A stretch of 64,000 nucleotides of DNA, from positions 744,001 to 808,000 of the forward strand of contig CAVYQL010000003.1 in the NCBI GenBank assembly GCA_963770645.1. The letters are read 5' to 3'. The DNA is from Bog-473 sp963770645 (GTDB taxonomy: Bacteria; Actinomycetota; Acidimicrobiia; Acidimicrobiales; RAAP-2). The notes beneath the pieces were generated by a model. That model made no database searches. It saw only the letters and a program-made list of their open reading frames with translations, and was not told the DNA's origin. Numbering within the stretch: position 1 is the stretch's first letter; each line of letters starts with the position of its first letter. The position numbers and the translations under genes were made by a program. Below are positions 34,953 to 43,810 of this stretch, piece by piece.

Positions 34953-35036
34953 CGATGGCCCGGGCCAGGCGCCCATTCAGGGCCGCGGCAAGCCGGCAGC
35001 GGATGACCGCAGAGGATGGTGCGTGCGAACGTCCAG

Positions 35037-36245
35037 CTATACGCGAATGGGCAGCTGCTGATAGCCGCGTACCGTGCTGGTGTGGAGCGGAACGGAGCGT
35101 TCCTTGTCCACGGTCCAACTCTTGTAGCGCTTGAATGTCTCTTCGAGCGCGATCTTGCCCTCCATCCGGGCCAGCGCCGCGCCCAGACAGAAGTGGATGC
35201 CGTAACCGAAGGCCACGTGCAGTCGGAAGTTGCGGCGAATGTCGAATTGATCCGGTTCTGGGTACACACGTTCATCGCGCCCGGCGGAACCAGTCAGCAA
35301 GAGCACTTTCGAGTTGGCGGGGATGTGTTGCCCATGAAGTTCGACCTCTTGGGTCAGCCATCGACCCTGGACAGGTGACGGCGACTCGTAGCGAAGGAGC
35401 TCCTCAATGGCATTGGGGATGAGAGACGGATCCCGCACCAGCGCCGCCAACTGCTCAGGGTGGTCAGCCAGAATGAGCCCGGCCCACCCCAGCAGGCGGG
35501 CAACTGTTTCCGTGCCTGCGCTGACGAGCAGGATTCCGAATTCTGTGCATTCTTGGGAGGTGAGGCGCCTCGGGGTACCCTCAGCGCCAGGGATCTGCGC
35601 TTGCACCAGGTCGGTGAGCATGTCGTCCTGCGGTTTCTCTCCGCGTTCATTGATCAGTTGGCCGAGATACTCAAAGAGCCAAAACGCTGACTGAACGGAC
35701 GTCTCGTTGGCCATGCCAACGCCCGGCTCAAGATGGAACAGACCATCGATCTGGTGGCGCACATCCTCGCGATCAGAAGGGGGTACGCCGAGCAGCATGG
35801 CAATGACCGTGGCGGGGAGCCGGGCTCCGAAATCCTGTACGTAGTCGAAGCTATCCCGACCCTGCTGAGCATCGAGGAGACTGGCGCAGAGGGTTCGGAT
35901 TTCATGCTCGAGCTCGGCCACGCGACGAGGCGTGAAGGCCTTCGACACCAGACGGCGCAGAGCTGTGTGCTCCGGCGGGTCGAGAAAGATCATCATGCCC
36001 TCGGTGTGGGCCTCCTCGGTCATGCTCTCCAAGACGGTCGAGTGTGCGGAGCTGTACCGTTGCGGATCGCGGTGGGCTCGGTCGATATCTTCAAAGCGAC
36101 TCAGAGCCCAAAAGTCGTATTGATCGTTGTAGTACACCGGTGCTTCGTCGCGGAGCCGTTTCCACACCGGGTGAGGATCGTCCTTGAGCGATTCGTCGAA
36201 CGGGTCCCACCGCAGGTCCTCAGGTTGACCGGGGAATCTGCTCAT
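35037..36245 (-). CDS. Cytochrome P450
   Basis: This 402-residue soluble bacterial P450 monooxygenase has the I-helix oxygen-activation motif LLVSAGTETVARL near residue 240 (with Ser-Ala-Gly-Thr-Glu-Thr), the ExxR motif EELLR near 280 and heme loop FGYGIHFCLGAALARME near 345 with the Cys ligand. The N-terminus (RWDPFDESLKDDPHPVWKRLRDEAP) is typical of CYP families acting on fatty acids, terpenes or steroids. No ferredoxin or reductase gene is adjacent, so redox partners come from elsewhere. It is divergent from the TetR regulator; the shared region has two pseudo-palindromes and a perfect palindrome, so TetR control is likely. It probably hydroxylates the hydrophobic growth substrate. Confidence 0.9.
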   Translation of the reverse strand: MSRFPGQPEDLRWDPFDESLKDDPHPVWKRLRDEAPVYYNDQYDFWALSRFEDIDRAHRDPQRYSSAHSTVLESMTEEAHTEGMMIFLDPPEHTALRRLVSKAFTPRRVAELEHEIRTLCASLLDAQQGRDSFDYVQDFGARLPATVIAMLLGVPPSDREDVRHQIDGLFHLEPGVGMANETSVQSAFWLFEYLGQLINERGEKPQDDMLTDLVQAQIPGAEGTPRRLTSQECTEFGILLVSAGTETVARLLGWAGLILADHPEQLAALVRDPSLIPNAIEELLRYESPSPVQGRWLTQEVELHGQHIPANSKVLLLTGSAGRDERVYPEPDQFDIRRNFRLHVAFGYGIHFCLGAALARMEGKIALEETFKRYKSWTVDKERSVPLHTSTVRGYQQLPIRV

Positions 36246-36319
36246 CTCTCGGTTACCTCGTGCGCTCGCGCCTTACTCATGCATCCGTCCTTCTGGGCTG
36301 ATCGCATCTGGAGCTGTTA

Positions 36320-36405
36320 GTGATCTCTCGAAATAGAACTCAGTTTCGATCACTCCTCTGTAGCACCATAGCGGATTTACCCCAAGAGCTAGACTCAGCT
36401 TCTAG
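36320..36405. promoter_or_regulatory. Twin pseudo-palindromes between P450 and TetR genes
   Basis: Two related elements centre on CTCAG. One is TAGAACTCAGTTTC (36334-36347), enclosed by GTGAT...ATCAC arms at 36320-36353. The other is CTAGACTCAGCTTCTAG (36389-36405). The spacing and similarity suggest paired operator sites for the divergent genes. Confidence 0.5.
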
Positions 36406-36434
36406 TGAGCATTTCGACCGCCAAAGACGCGCCA

Positions 36435-36460
36435 CGCTGTCACGGATCGCCGTGACAGCG
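36435..36460. promoter_or_regulatory. Perfect palindrome 19 bp before the TetR start
   Basis: CGCTGTCACGG and its exact complement CCGTGACAGCG are separated by ATCG. The 11-bp arms lie just upstream of the TetR ATG. It could be an autoregulatory operator or a 5' leader hairpin. Confidence 0.6.
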
Positions 36461-36479
36461 CCTCTAGGACAAGCCTGAC

Positions 36480-37136
36480 ATGGCCGAACCGGTATCGCCG
36501 AACCTGTTGACCGAGGACCAGCTAGCCCGCCGTCAGCGCATCATTGACGCGGGACTCGTGCTGCTGGAGCGCAACGAGTACGAGCGTATCCAGATCAAGG
36601 ACGTGGCCGAGGAAGCCGACGTTGCTCTTGGCACGCTGTACCACTACTTCTCGTCGAAGGAGCATCTCTTCGCGGAAGTGCTCATCAAGTGGGCAGCCAC
36701 GCTCAAGTCCAGCCTTGCTCGTCATCCCCCTCAAGGCCAGACGCCACGCGAGAAGCTGACCGAGGCGCTCCATCGTTCCGTTCGTGCTTTCCAGCATCAG
36801 CCTCAGCTGGCTCGGCTCATCGCGTCGCTTGAATTGTCTTCGGACCCTTTTGCCACAGAGATTCTCGAGAGAATGGACCAGACCACATCGAGCGTGTACA
36901 TGGAGTTGCTCGACGGTGTGGAGCCTCGTCGTGCGCGCACGATCGTCCGGACAGTTGATGCCGTCCTCGACAGCCAGTTGCGTGCATGGTCCGCCGGACG
37001 TCTGCCCATCACCGGTGTCTACGACTACCTCAGCGAGAGTATCGACCTCATCTTCGAAAGAGACCCCGGGTTCAAGGACGCTGATCCTCATGAACGCCGT
37101 GAGGTCGTCAGCCGCAGCGCCGACGGAGTCGGATAA
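36480..37136 (+). CDS. TetR family transcriptional regulator
   Basis: This 218-residue repressor has an N-terminal TetR helix-turn-helix (~18-65): RQRIIDAGLVLLERNEYERI, then IKDVAEEADVALGTLYHYF and SSKEHLFAEVLIKWA. The C-terminal ligand domain is all helical (ARHPPQGQTPREKLTEAL, QPQLARLIASLELSS, RARTIVRTVDAVL). Its stop overlaps the next synthetase start by one base (TAATG), so the two are one unit. It likely controls itself, the synthetase and the divergent P450 through the palindromes in the intergenic region. The ligand could be an acyl-CoA made by the coupled synthetase. Confidence 0.88.
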   Translation: MAEPVSPNLLTEDQLARRQRIIDAGLVLLERNEYERIQIKDVAEEADVALGTLYHYFSSKEHLFAEVLIKWAATLKSSLARHPPQGQTPREKLTEALHRSVRAFQHQPQLARLIASLELSSDPFATEILERMDQTTSSVYMELLDGVEPRRARTIVRTVDAVLDSQLRAWSAGRLPITGVYDYLSESIDLIFERDPGFKDADPHERREVVSRSADGVG

Positions 37137-38695
37137 TGAGGTCGACGTTGCCACCGACGTTCTGGGAGCTCGTCGTGCAAGCGGCCGAAGAACAACCTGA
37201 GGCCCCCGTGGTCTCCGACGACCACGGCCGATCGTTGACCAGGGCTCAGCTCCGCGACGCAGCGGCAGCTACGGCGGCTGCGCTCTCAGTTCACGGGGTC
37301 AGATCCGACACCGTGGTCTCCTGGCAGTTGCCGACGACGATTGAGGCCGCGGTACTCCTGGTTGCGCTGGCACGGATCGGCGCCGTACAGAACCCATTGA
37401 TCCCAATCCTGCGTGAGCGGGAGGTGTCGTTCATTACCCAACAGGTGGGTACGCAGCTGCTCATCGTGCCGAACGAGTGGCGAGGCTTTCCGCATGGCGC
37501 CATGGCGTGGGACCTTGCCGCTTCCGGTGGTTTCGAGGTGATGGAGATCGATCTGCACGAGCTGGATACTCCCGGATCCCCACAGGAGTTCCGTCTGCCG
37601 ATCGCCGACCCGAACAGCTCGGCGCTCTCCCGGCCACCATCCCTCGACGGTCCCCGTTGGATCTACTACTCGTCAGGCACCACGGCCGACCCCAAGGGCG
37701 CTCGGCATACGGACACCAGCATCATGTCCTCGTCCAACGCCTTACTCGAACTCATGGGATTCGGTGAAAACGATGTCTATCCAATCCCTTGGCCGATCAC
37801 ACACATCGGTGGCGTGTCCGTCCTGGCATCCAGCATTCGCGGCGGGGTCCACCTCGTCCTCTTCGAGGCCTTCGACCCCGGGGAAACCCCCCGTCGAATG
37901 GCTCTGTACGAGCCCACGGCGCTCGGCACAGCCGTCCCATTCTTCAGGGCGTACTTGGACGCTGCGCGCCAAAGCGACGATGCTGCACTCTTTCCTTGCC
38001 TACGGTTCGGGACTTTCGGCGGTGCCCCCGTTCCCTCCGAGATCCACCACGAAATGCGGGCGATGTTCGGTGTGCCGTTGGTCGGCAGCTGGGGGCTCAC
38101 CGAGTTCCCCAACGCCACATCCGCGGCGCCCACTGACACCGAGGAGATCCTCACGACATCGGTTGGACGGCCGGCGTCGGGTGTCTCGGTACGCGCCGTC
38201 GACGCACAGGGGGATGTACGCGGAGTCGGGGAAGAAGGCGAACTTCTACTTCGAGGCCCTCAATGCTTCTCCGGCTACGTCGATCCGACGCTCGACGAGG
38301 CTTCGTTCGACGTCGATGGTTGGTTCCACACCGGTGACCTCGGCACAATCGATGTCGCCGGAAACATCCGCATCACGGGACGCCTCAAAGACATCATTAT
38401 CCGCAACGCAGAGAACATTTCAGTCGTCGAGGTCGAGGAAATGCTCTACCGTCATCGTGCCGTCGCGGACGCCGCTGTATTGGGACTACCAGACGCACGC
38501 ACAGGAGAGCGGGTCGTGGCCGTCGTGGTACTTCAGGGGGGACACCACGTGGAGCTCGACGACATCCGTGAGCACTGTCGCTTTGAGGGTCTCGCCGTCC
38601 AGAAGTGTCCCGTGCAGCTCGAAATCGTCGATGCGCTTCCGAGGAACGCAATGGGCAAGGTACTCAAGCAGGACCTGCGGTCGCGTCTCCAGTAG
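37136..38695 (+). CDS. Acyl-CoA synthetase (AMP-forming)
   Basis: This 519-residue adenylate-forming ligase is coupled to the TetR gene by a one-base overlap. P-loop YYSSGTTADPKGARHTD lies near residue 180, GSWGLTEFPNATSA near 323, DGWFHTGDLGTIDVAGN near 393, GRLKDIIIRNAENISVVEVE near 415 and catalytic Lys in RNAMGKVLKQDL. Several positions differ from FadD (TADPKG and GSWGLTE), placing it in the family of cyclohexanecarboxylate-/unusual-acid-CoA ligases. It may activate the product of the P450, given shared regulation. The exact substrate is unknown. Confidence 0.85.
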   Translation: MRSTLPPTFWELVVQAAEEQPEAPVVSDDHGRSLTRAQLRDAAAATAAALSVHGVRSDTVVSWQLPTTIEAAVLLVALARIGAVQNPLIPILREREVSFITQQVGTQLLIVPNEWRGFPHGAMAWDLAASGGFEVMEIDLHELDTPGSPQEFRLPIADPNSSALSRPPSLDGPRWIYYSSGTTADPKGARHTDTSIMSSSNALLELMGFGENDVYPIPWPITHIGGVSVLASSIRGGVHLVLFEAFDPGETPRRMALYEPTALGTAVPFFRAYLDAARQSDDAALFPCLRFGTFGGAPVPSEIHHEMRAMFGVPLVGSWGLTEFPNATSAAPTDTEEILTTSVGRPASGVSVRAVDAQGDVRGVGEEGELLLRGPQCFSGYVDPTLDEASFDVDGWFHTGDLGTIDVAGNIRITGRLKDIIIRNAENISVVEVEEMLYRHRAVADAAVLGLPDARTGERVVAVVVLQGGHHVELDDIREHCRFEGLAVQKCPVQLEIVDALPRNAMGKVLKQDLRSRLQ

Positions 38696-38751
38696 CCGCG
38701 TGCGAACGGCATCGCCGAAGAGGACGCGACCCCTCATCCCCGTACGATCCG

Positions 38752-39558
38752 TTAGCGCAGTTTCCACTCTCCTCGCTTTTGTTGCGTGAAGGACTCTTGG
38801 CCTTCTCGCAGCGCCTGGGCGCTCGTGCCTAGCTGAAGGAAGACATTTCCGAGGCCAAGAGCTTGCTCTCGCGAAAGGCCCCGCGCCGCCCACAAGGTCC
38901 GTAGCGTCGCCTGCACGCTTGTCGGCGGTTGCGACGCGATGACCTCCGCGAGTGCTCGACTCGATTCGAGGAGCTGTTCTGCCGGGACAACGTCGCACAC
39001 CAGTCCGGCTTCACGGGCGGTCCGCGCCGACATACGCTCATCAACACCCACCAGGCTCATCCGCACCAGGTCCCCGAACGCCATCCTGTTGGTCAGCAGA
39101 ATTGGCTCATAGACCGCCGTCATTCTGAAACTCACATGCGGATCAAAGAACGTGGCACTCTCTGCTGCGACGATGATGTCGCTCTCGCCGAGGAGGTAGA
39201 ACCCTCCGCCACATGCCATTCCGTTCACCGCGGCAATGACGGGCTTCCACAACCCCTGACTCTTCGGGCCGATCTTCTGGCCGGGATCGTCGTAGGTAAA
39301 GGGATCGAATTCCTCGTCGGTTGGAATATCGCCACGATCGATGCCCGTGCAAAAGGCTCGATCTCCGGCACCGGTCAAGACGACAACCCTTACCGCTTCG
39401 TCGAGTCGAATATGCCGCCAGAGCGCAGCGAGTTCGTTTTGCATGCGCTCGTTGAACGCATTGTGCACTTCAGGCCGATTCAGTGTCACTTCTGCGACGT
39501 AGTCGCGAACGTCATACGTGATCGCAGTGAGACCATCCGGTACGACCACGTCGCTCAT
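38752..39558 (-). CDS. Crotonase family protein, Tyr/His subtype
   Basis: This 268-residue crotonase-fold protein is related to the His/His pair at 23-24.8 kb. It shares WKPVIAAVNGMACGGG, ATFFDPHVS and MSLVGVDERMSA segments. At the two catalytic Glu positions it has Tyr (GGGFYLLGESDI) and His (FFDPHVSF), so it is not a classical hydratase. The oxyanion segment AFCTGIDRGDIP is intact. It stands alone on the minus strand, convergent with the synthetase and divergent from an SDR, with TA-motif site 9 in its upstream region, about 130 bp from its ATG. Confidence 0.8.
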   Translation of the reverse strand: MSDVVVPDGLTAITYDVRDYVAEVTLNRPEVHNAFNERMQNELAALWRHIRLDEAVRVVVLTGAGDRAFCTGIDRGDIPTDEEFDPFTYDDPGQKIGPKSQGLWKPVIAAVNGMACGGGFYLLGESDIIVAAESATFFDPHVSFRMTAVYEPILLTNRMAFGDLVRMSLVGVDERMSARTAREAGLVCDVVPAEQLLESSRALAEVIASQPPTSVQATLRTLWAARGLSREQALGLGNVFLQLGTSAQALREGQESFTQQKRGEWKLR

Positions 39559-39948
39559 CGCTCGAACGTATCAAACGCAGGCAACGTCGCCGCCATCCAT
39601 GTCTGCCCCTTTCGTCGTAATGACGTGTGTGACTAACGCTCGCAGTCACGCCTTGGAGAGCACAAACAGGAACCCCGCGGACCCGGCTAGATAATATAAT
39701 ATACAACTCCCAAGATGAACCGACGACCGTCCCGGATTGGACTCCAAGGGTCGTTCCACGAAAGAGGTATTTCGGATTATGGACTGGCTGCGGATCGCCA
39801 TATGCAATATTTCCGACGAGGCGCCTGTAGTCCGCTCACAGGTCGGTCCGGGACCCTCGTGACTTCCGAAGGGCGTACCGAAAGCCCGATCAACTCAGGC
39901 GCAAGTGCCGATCCCGGCGTTGTAGAGAACGATGCCGGAGGCATCGAC
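39559..39948. other. Divergent regulatory region (390 bp)
   Basis: It holds TA-motif site 9. On the plus strand an ATG at 39715 opens in frame with the SDR and would add 78 unrelated residues. I consider the GTG at 39949 with its ribosome-binding site the true start. Nothing else is recognised. Confidence 0.45.
39690..39708 (-). promoter_or_regulatory. TA-motif site 9 (inverted)
   Basis: GATAATATAATATACAACT is AGTTGTATATTATATTATC on the minus strand and matches the consensus. TATAAT (39695-39700) on the plus strand could drive the SDR gene; the crotonase lies on the other side. Confidence 0.5.
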
Positions 39949-40704
39949 GTGACCCGGCTCTTCCGCCTCGATGGGCGCGTGGCGCTGATTACCGGGGGCA
40001 CTCGCGGGATCGGCCGCGCGATCGCTGAAGGATTCGGCCATGCCGGAGCACGCGTGGTTGTTGCGAGCCGAAAGCCCGACGCGTGCGCGGCAACCGAGAG
40101 GGCATTGCGTTCGGTGGGCATCGACGCCACCGGCGTCGCCTGCCATATGGGCTCGTTGAGCGATGTGCGTACCCTGATCACAGCTACCGTGGAACGCTTC
40201 GGTGCGATCGATGTCGTGGTCAACAACGCTGCGAATGCGCTCACTGAACCCATCGGTAGCTTCACCGAGGCGGGCGTCACCAAATCGATCGACGTCAATG
40301 TAAAGGGTCCGCTGTTTCTGATCCAAGAATCCCTTCCCTACTTGCGTGTCTCTGACCATGCCTCGGTGATCAATATGGTTTCGGCAGGAGCCTGGCTCTT
40401 CTCTGCGACCGTCGCCCACTACGCCGCCGCCAAGGCCGCAATGGTCTCGTATACCAAGGCGCTGGCGGCTGGCCTGGCTCCTGAAGGCATCCGGGTCAAT
40501 GCCCTCGCCCCAGGATCCGTCGACACCGACATGACGCGCGCCACCGGACCAGCAGCCACCGCCGGTATGGCCCGAGCAGCCTTGCTGCGAAGGGTGGCGA
40601 ACGCTGACGAGATGGTGGGGCCGGCCCTCTTCCTCGCTTCCGACGCGTCGAGTTACGTAACTGGCACCGTGCTCCACGCCGATGGTGGTCTCGTCACCCG
40701 CTGA
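39949..40704 (+). CDS. SDR family oxidoreductase
   Basis: This 251-residue classical short-chain dehydrogenase starts at GTG 39949 with GCCGGAGG seven bases upstream. The cofactor motif is ALITGGTRGIGRAIA, with VVASRKPD after beta-2 suggesting NADP preference. NNAANALTEP, the catalytic Ser in INMVSAGAWLF and YAAAKAAMVSY (Tyr and Lys) are present, as is the C-terminal SSYVTGTVLHADGG. It probably oxidises a 3-hydroxyacyl-CoA or reduces a ketone of the pathway. The frame is open to an upstream ATG at 39715, but that extension has no SDR similarity. It is convergent with the broken dehydrogenase at 40732. Confidence 0.85.
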   Translation: MTRLFRLDGRVALITGGTRGIGRAIAEGFGHAGARVVVASRKPDACAATERALRSVGIDATGVACHMGSLSDVRTLITATVERFGAIDVVVNNAANALTEPIGSFTEAGVTKSIDVNVKGPLFLIQESLPYLRVSDHASVINMVSAGAWLFSATVAHYAAAKAAMVSYTKALAAGLAPEGIRVNALAPGSVDTDMTRATGPAATAGMARAALLRRVANADEMVGPALFLASDASSYVTGTVLHADGGLVTR

Positions 40705-40731
40705 CAGAACAAGGACTAGGAAACCGCGGAA

Positions 40732-41629
40732 CTATTCGGCAAGTCCACGGTTTTGCGGAACGCCGACACCAAAGATCTGGCCACAATGCGCTTCAGCCAT
40801 GGCCGTCAGCGGCAGCTCGAGCTCCAGCTCGTCCGCCAACGCCAAAGCCGCCTGCAGGTCTTTCGCGCGCGAGGTCGGCTGCGGCCTGCATCGCGAGTAC
40901 CAGCCCCGGGTCGTCCGCAGGGGTGAAAGGCGCCACGGTGTTACGGAACATGAGCGTGGCTGGGCCGCCGGACTGCGCGTCGCTGGCCCTGACCACCTGG
41001 GCGAGCTTGGCGAGTTCAATGCCGGCGGCCTCAGCAAGGACCTGCCCCTCGTAGGCGGCCAGCCACCCTCCGTACTGCACCAGGTTGCGAGCAAGCTTGG
41101 CCGCGAGCCCGCTGCCGAACGGTCCCATGGTCACGGTGAGCGAGCCAATGGCCTCGAACAGCGGAGCGAGACCGGCGATGACCTCAGGGTCGCCGCCGCA
41201 CATGCAGACTAGGTTCCCGGAGGCCGCCGCAGACGGCCCGCCGCTGACGCCACAATCGACGATGGGCACACCAAGCGCCCTCGCTTCCGAGCCGATGGCA
41301 GCCACGCACGCCGTGGTGATCGTGCTGACCACGACGACGGTGGTGCGAGGTACACCGGCGGCCAACACGCCGCCGGGACCCGACAGTACGGCCCGGACCT
41401 GTTCGTCATTCACTACGGCCACCACGACGACGTCGGACTCACGAGTCAGATCGGCAGGCGAAGCGGCCACGGTGGCGTAGTCGGAGTGGGGGTGGGTCGC
41501 CTCGTCCCGGATATCACACACAAACAGCGGCAACCCGGCGGCGTGGATGTTGGTGGCGATACCGCCGCCGATGGTGCCGAGTCCAATAACCCCGATCGTC
41601 AGACCGGATGTGCGCTGTGCTGCAGACAA
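40732..41629 (-). pseudogene. Frameshifted 3-hydroxyisobutyrate dehydrogenase-like gene
   Basis: The product is an NAD-binding beta-hydroxyacid dehydrogenase. The N-terminal Rossmann motif is IGVIGLGTIGGGIATNI, the substrate loop DCGVSGGPSAAASGNL and the catalytic Lys segment AAKLARNLVQYGGW. In frame one it then reads MQAAADLARERPAGG and runs into a non-homologous tail. The expected C-terminus (AKDLQAALALADELELELPL, then TAMAEAHCG) continues in a second frame to the stop at 40732. One extra base in the GCGCGCG run at about 40863-40874 explains the switch. It is either a real disruption or a sequencing error in a repetitive run. The start is TTG 41629 with AAGGGA upstream. A complete relative lies at 51993-52880. 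Confidence 0.75.
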
Positions 41630-41772
41630 GAGAGATCCCTTCTGGCTTGGCAGGAAATCTGCGCGGGGATGACGAGCCTGGTCATAATCGTCGAGTTCGC
41701 CAATCTAACTCGGCACCGAGGATCGGGCGTTTCGGACCGTCATCTTGCAAGTCCACTGCAGGTTCTGCGTTC

Positions 41773-42585
41773 TCAGGTGAAGTCGGACCCACCGTCCACG
41801 TTCACATCGGCTCCGGTCATGTAGCTGTTCACGCGGGAGCCGAGGAATGCGATGACGGGTCCTATCTCCGCCGGGCTTCCGGCCCGCCCCAGATAGGCGG
41901 GGTGACCAAAATCCTCCGCGATGACCCGCATCGCGTCGGTGAGGCTTGTGCTGTCCACTCCACGTTCTGCGGGGAGGGATCGGAGGTAGCCCTGCATCCC
42001 CTCCGAGAGGAATGACCCGGGCGAGACGGTATTCACGAGGATGCCTTCGGGCGCCAACGATTGGGACAGGTTCTTCGTCAGGCTGCTCAGCGCGGCCTTG
42101 GTTGCGGTGTACGCCACGAGGTCGGGACTCTGCCGCTTTGTGGAATGGGCCGACACGTTGACGATCCTCGCGAAGCCACCACGGCGGAGGAGCGGCACAG
42201 AGCGCCGAATCGTACGGACCGCGCTGAGCACCCCGATGTCGAAGGTGGCCTGCCACTCGCCGTCGTCGATCCGTTCGAAGGGACCGATCCCCACGTGCAC
42301 CGGTCCAGCGGCGTTGACAAGGACTTCCAGGGCCTCCCACCGTTCGCCCAGCCGGTCGATGGCCGCGTCCACCTCGTTCAGACTCGTCAGGTCCGCCACC
42401 ACGGGGACGCTCTCAGGGCTCCCCAAGGAGCTCAGCGTGGCGACCGTGTCATCGAGTGCCTCACTGGCATGGGCGAGCACCGCCACGCGGGCACCCTCTC
42501 GCGCGAAAGTCTCGGCGGCCGCGCGGCCCATGCCCCGCGAGCCACCCGCCACGAGCACGCGTGCGTCAGCAAGCCCGAGATCCAC
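41773..42585 (-). CDS. SDR family oxidoreductase
   Basis: This 270-residue short-chain dehydrogenase has VLVAGGSRGMGRAAAETFA (cofactor), NAAGPVHVG, the catalytic Ser in IVNVSAHSTK and YTATKAALSSLTK (Tyr/Lys), plus the C-terminal SYMTGADVNVDGGSDF. GTG 42585 is chosen because AGGAGGT lies five bases upstream; the frame is open a further 18 codons. It is divergent from the next SDR and 143 bp upstream of the broken dehydrogenase. The substrate is unknown, probably a hydroxyacyl-CoA or alcohol of the island. Confidence 0.85.
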   Translation of the reverse strand: MDLGLADARVLVAGGSRGMGRAAAETFAREGARVAVLAHASEALDDTVATLSSLGSPESVPVVADLTSLNEVDAAIDRLGERWEALEVLVNAAGPVHVGIGPFERIDDGEWQATFDIGVLSAVRTIRRSVPLLRRGGFARIVNVSAHSTKRQSPDLVAYTATKAALSSLTKNLSQSLAPEGILVNTVSPGSFLSEGMQGYLRSLPAERGVDSTSLTDAMRVIAEDFGHPAYLGRAGSPAEIGPVIAFLGSRVNSYMTGADVNVDGGSDFT

Positions 42586-42785
42586 TCCATACCTCCTGTT
42601 CGTTGGGCGACCTGTCTCAGTGGCCGATGTTGCCCGCACCTAGCGTGCCACGGCGGAATCTCGAGCCCTCCTCGGACCAGGAGTGTGGGCAAATCCATCC
42701 GAGGCTGAAGACGGGAGTCTCTTCCGGTCGGGACACGCCCTAAAACATATGGTCTGGGTCGGTCCAGATGGAGGAGAAGATTCGT

Positions 42786-43718
42786 ATGGACAAATTGAGG
42801 TTCGACGGACGAGTGGCGATTGTCACCGGAGCCGGGCGGGGAATCGGTTTGGAGCACGCTCGGCTGCTCTCGTCACGCGGCGCGAACGTAGTTGTCAATG
42901 ACCGGGGCGTCGCCATCGACGGAAGGGGCCGAGATGCCGGACCAGCCCGACGGGCGGCCGAGGAGATAGTCGCCGCCGGTGGGTCGGCTGTGGCTGACGA
43001 CTCTGACGTCTCGACCCCTGAAGGAGCCACGCGCCTGGTTGAGCGGGCCGTTGAGGCCTTCGGGCGGCTGGACGTGCTTATCAACAACGCGGGCATCTAC
43101 AACACGGACGACTTCCCCAATATCGACCTCTCCGACTTGCAGCGGCACCTGGACGTGCATGTCCTCGGCAGCTTCTTGACGGTCCAAGCCTGCTGGCCCC
43201 ACATGGTGGCAGGCGGATACGGGCGGATCGTGCTCACCACTTCTACGGCGGCTCTCGGGATGCGCAGTCTCACGTCCTACGGAACCGCGAAGGCGGCGGT
43301 CATCGGCCTCACGCGGGCTCTCTCGGCCGTCTCTGCTGGCCACGACAGTGACATCAAAGTCAACGCGCTGGCACCCATGGCCAACACGCGCATGATGTCA
43401 GCGCGGGAGCTGGGCGGCGCCGACCCGGATCCCGAACCGGAACGTCATCCGGCGCTTGTTGCCCCCATGGCCGCGGTGCTGGCGCACCAATCCTGCCCGG
43501 TCCGAGGCGAAGTCTTCTCGGCGGGAATGCGACGCTATAGCCGCCTGTTTCTCGCCGAGACTGGCGGCTACGTGCATGAGGGTCTCGACGTGAGCCCAGA
43601 ATTAATCGCCGAGCAGTGGGACACCATCTGTGACGCACGCGATTACGAGATAGTCGAAGGCACCGAGAGCTGGGTCGCCCGCAATACCCAGGCGATCCAG
43701 GCCAACCCCATGATCTGA
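42786..43718 (+). CDS. SDR family, 17-beta-HSD4/hydroxyacyl-CoA dehydrogenase-like
   Basis: This 310-residue short-chain dehydrogenase resembles the N-terminal SDR unit of peroxisomal multifunctional enzyme type 2. Seen are FDGRVAIVTGAGRGIGLEHA, VVVNDRGVAIDGRGRD (the characteristic long loop after beta-2, suggesting NAD), LINNAGIYNTDDF, a Ser in VLTTSTAALGM and YGTAKAAVIGLTRAL, and a long C-terminal segment (YVHEGLDVSPELIAEQWDTI). Such enzymes oxidise (3R)-hydroxyacyl-CoA, matching the MaoC-type protein at 16690. ATG 42786 has GGAGGAGAAG just upstream; an in-frame ATG 18 bp earlier lies inside that site. It is convergent with the orphan binding protein. Confidence 0.87.
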   Translation: MDKLRFDGRVAIVTGAGRGIGLEHARLLSSRGANVVVNDRGVAIDGRGRDAGPARRAAEEIVAAGGSAVADDSDVSTPEGATRLVERAVEAFGRLDVLINNAGIYNTDDFPNIDLSDLQRHLDVHVLGSFLTVQACWPHMVAGGYGRIVLTTSTAALGMRSLTSYGTAKAAVIGLTRALSAVSAGHDSDIKVNALAPMANTRMMSARELGGADPDPEPERHPALVAPMAAVLAHQSCPVRGEVFSAGMRRYSRLFLAETGGYVHEGLDVSPELIAEQWDTICDARDYEIVEGTESWVARNTQAIQANPMI

Positions 43719-43810
43719 GAAAGACAAAGAGTTCACTTCAGGCCGTTGACGAAGTCGTCGCCTTACCACTCCCGCTTGTTGCGAGAACGGAAACAACGAC
43801 GGCCAACCCC

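Noticed and set aside
39715..39948. 78-residue N-terminal extension of the SDR at 39949
   Set aside because: No SDR homology in the extension, and a strong ribosome-binding site precedes GTG 39949. A TA-motif promoter close to 39715 leaves slight doubt.
42738..42756. Possible tenth TA motif (CCTAAAACATATGG) upstream of the HSD4-like SDR
   Set aside because: Only CATATGTT matches; the GTATA core is missing, so I did not count it.
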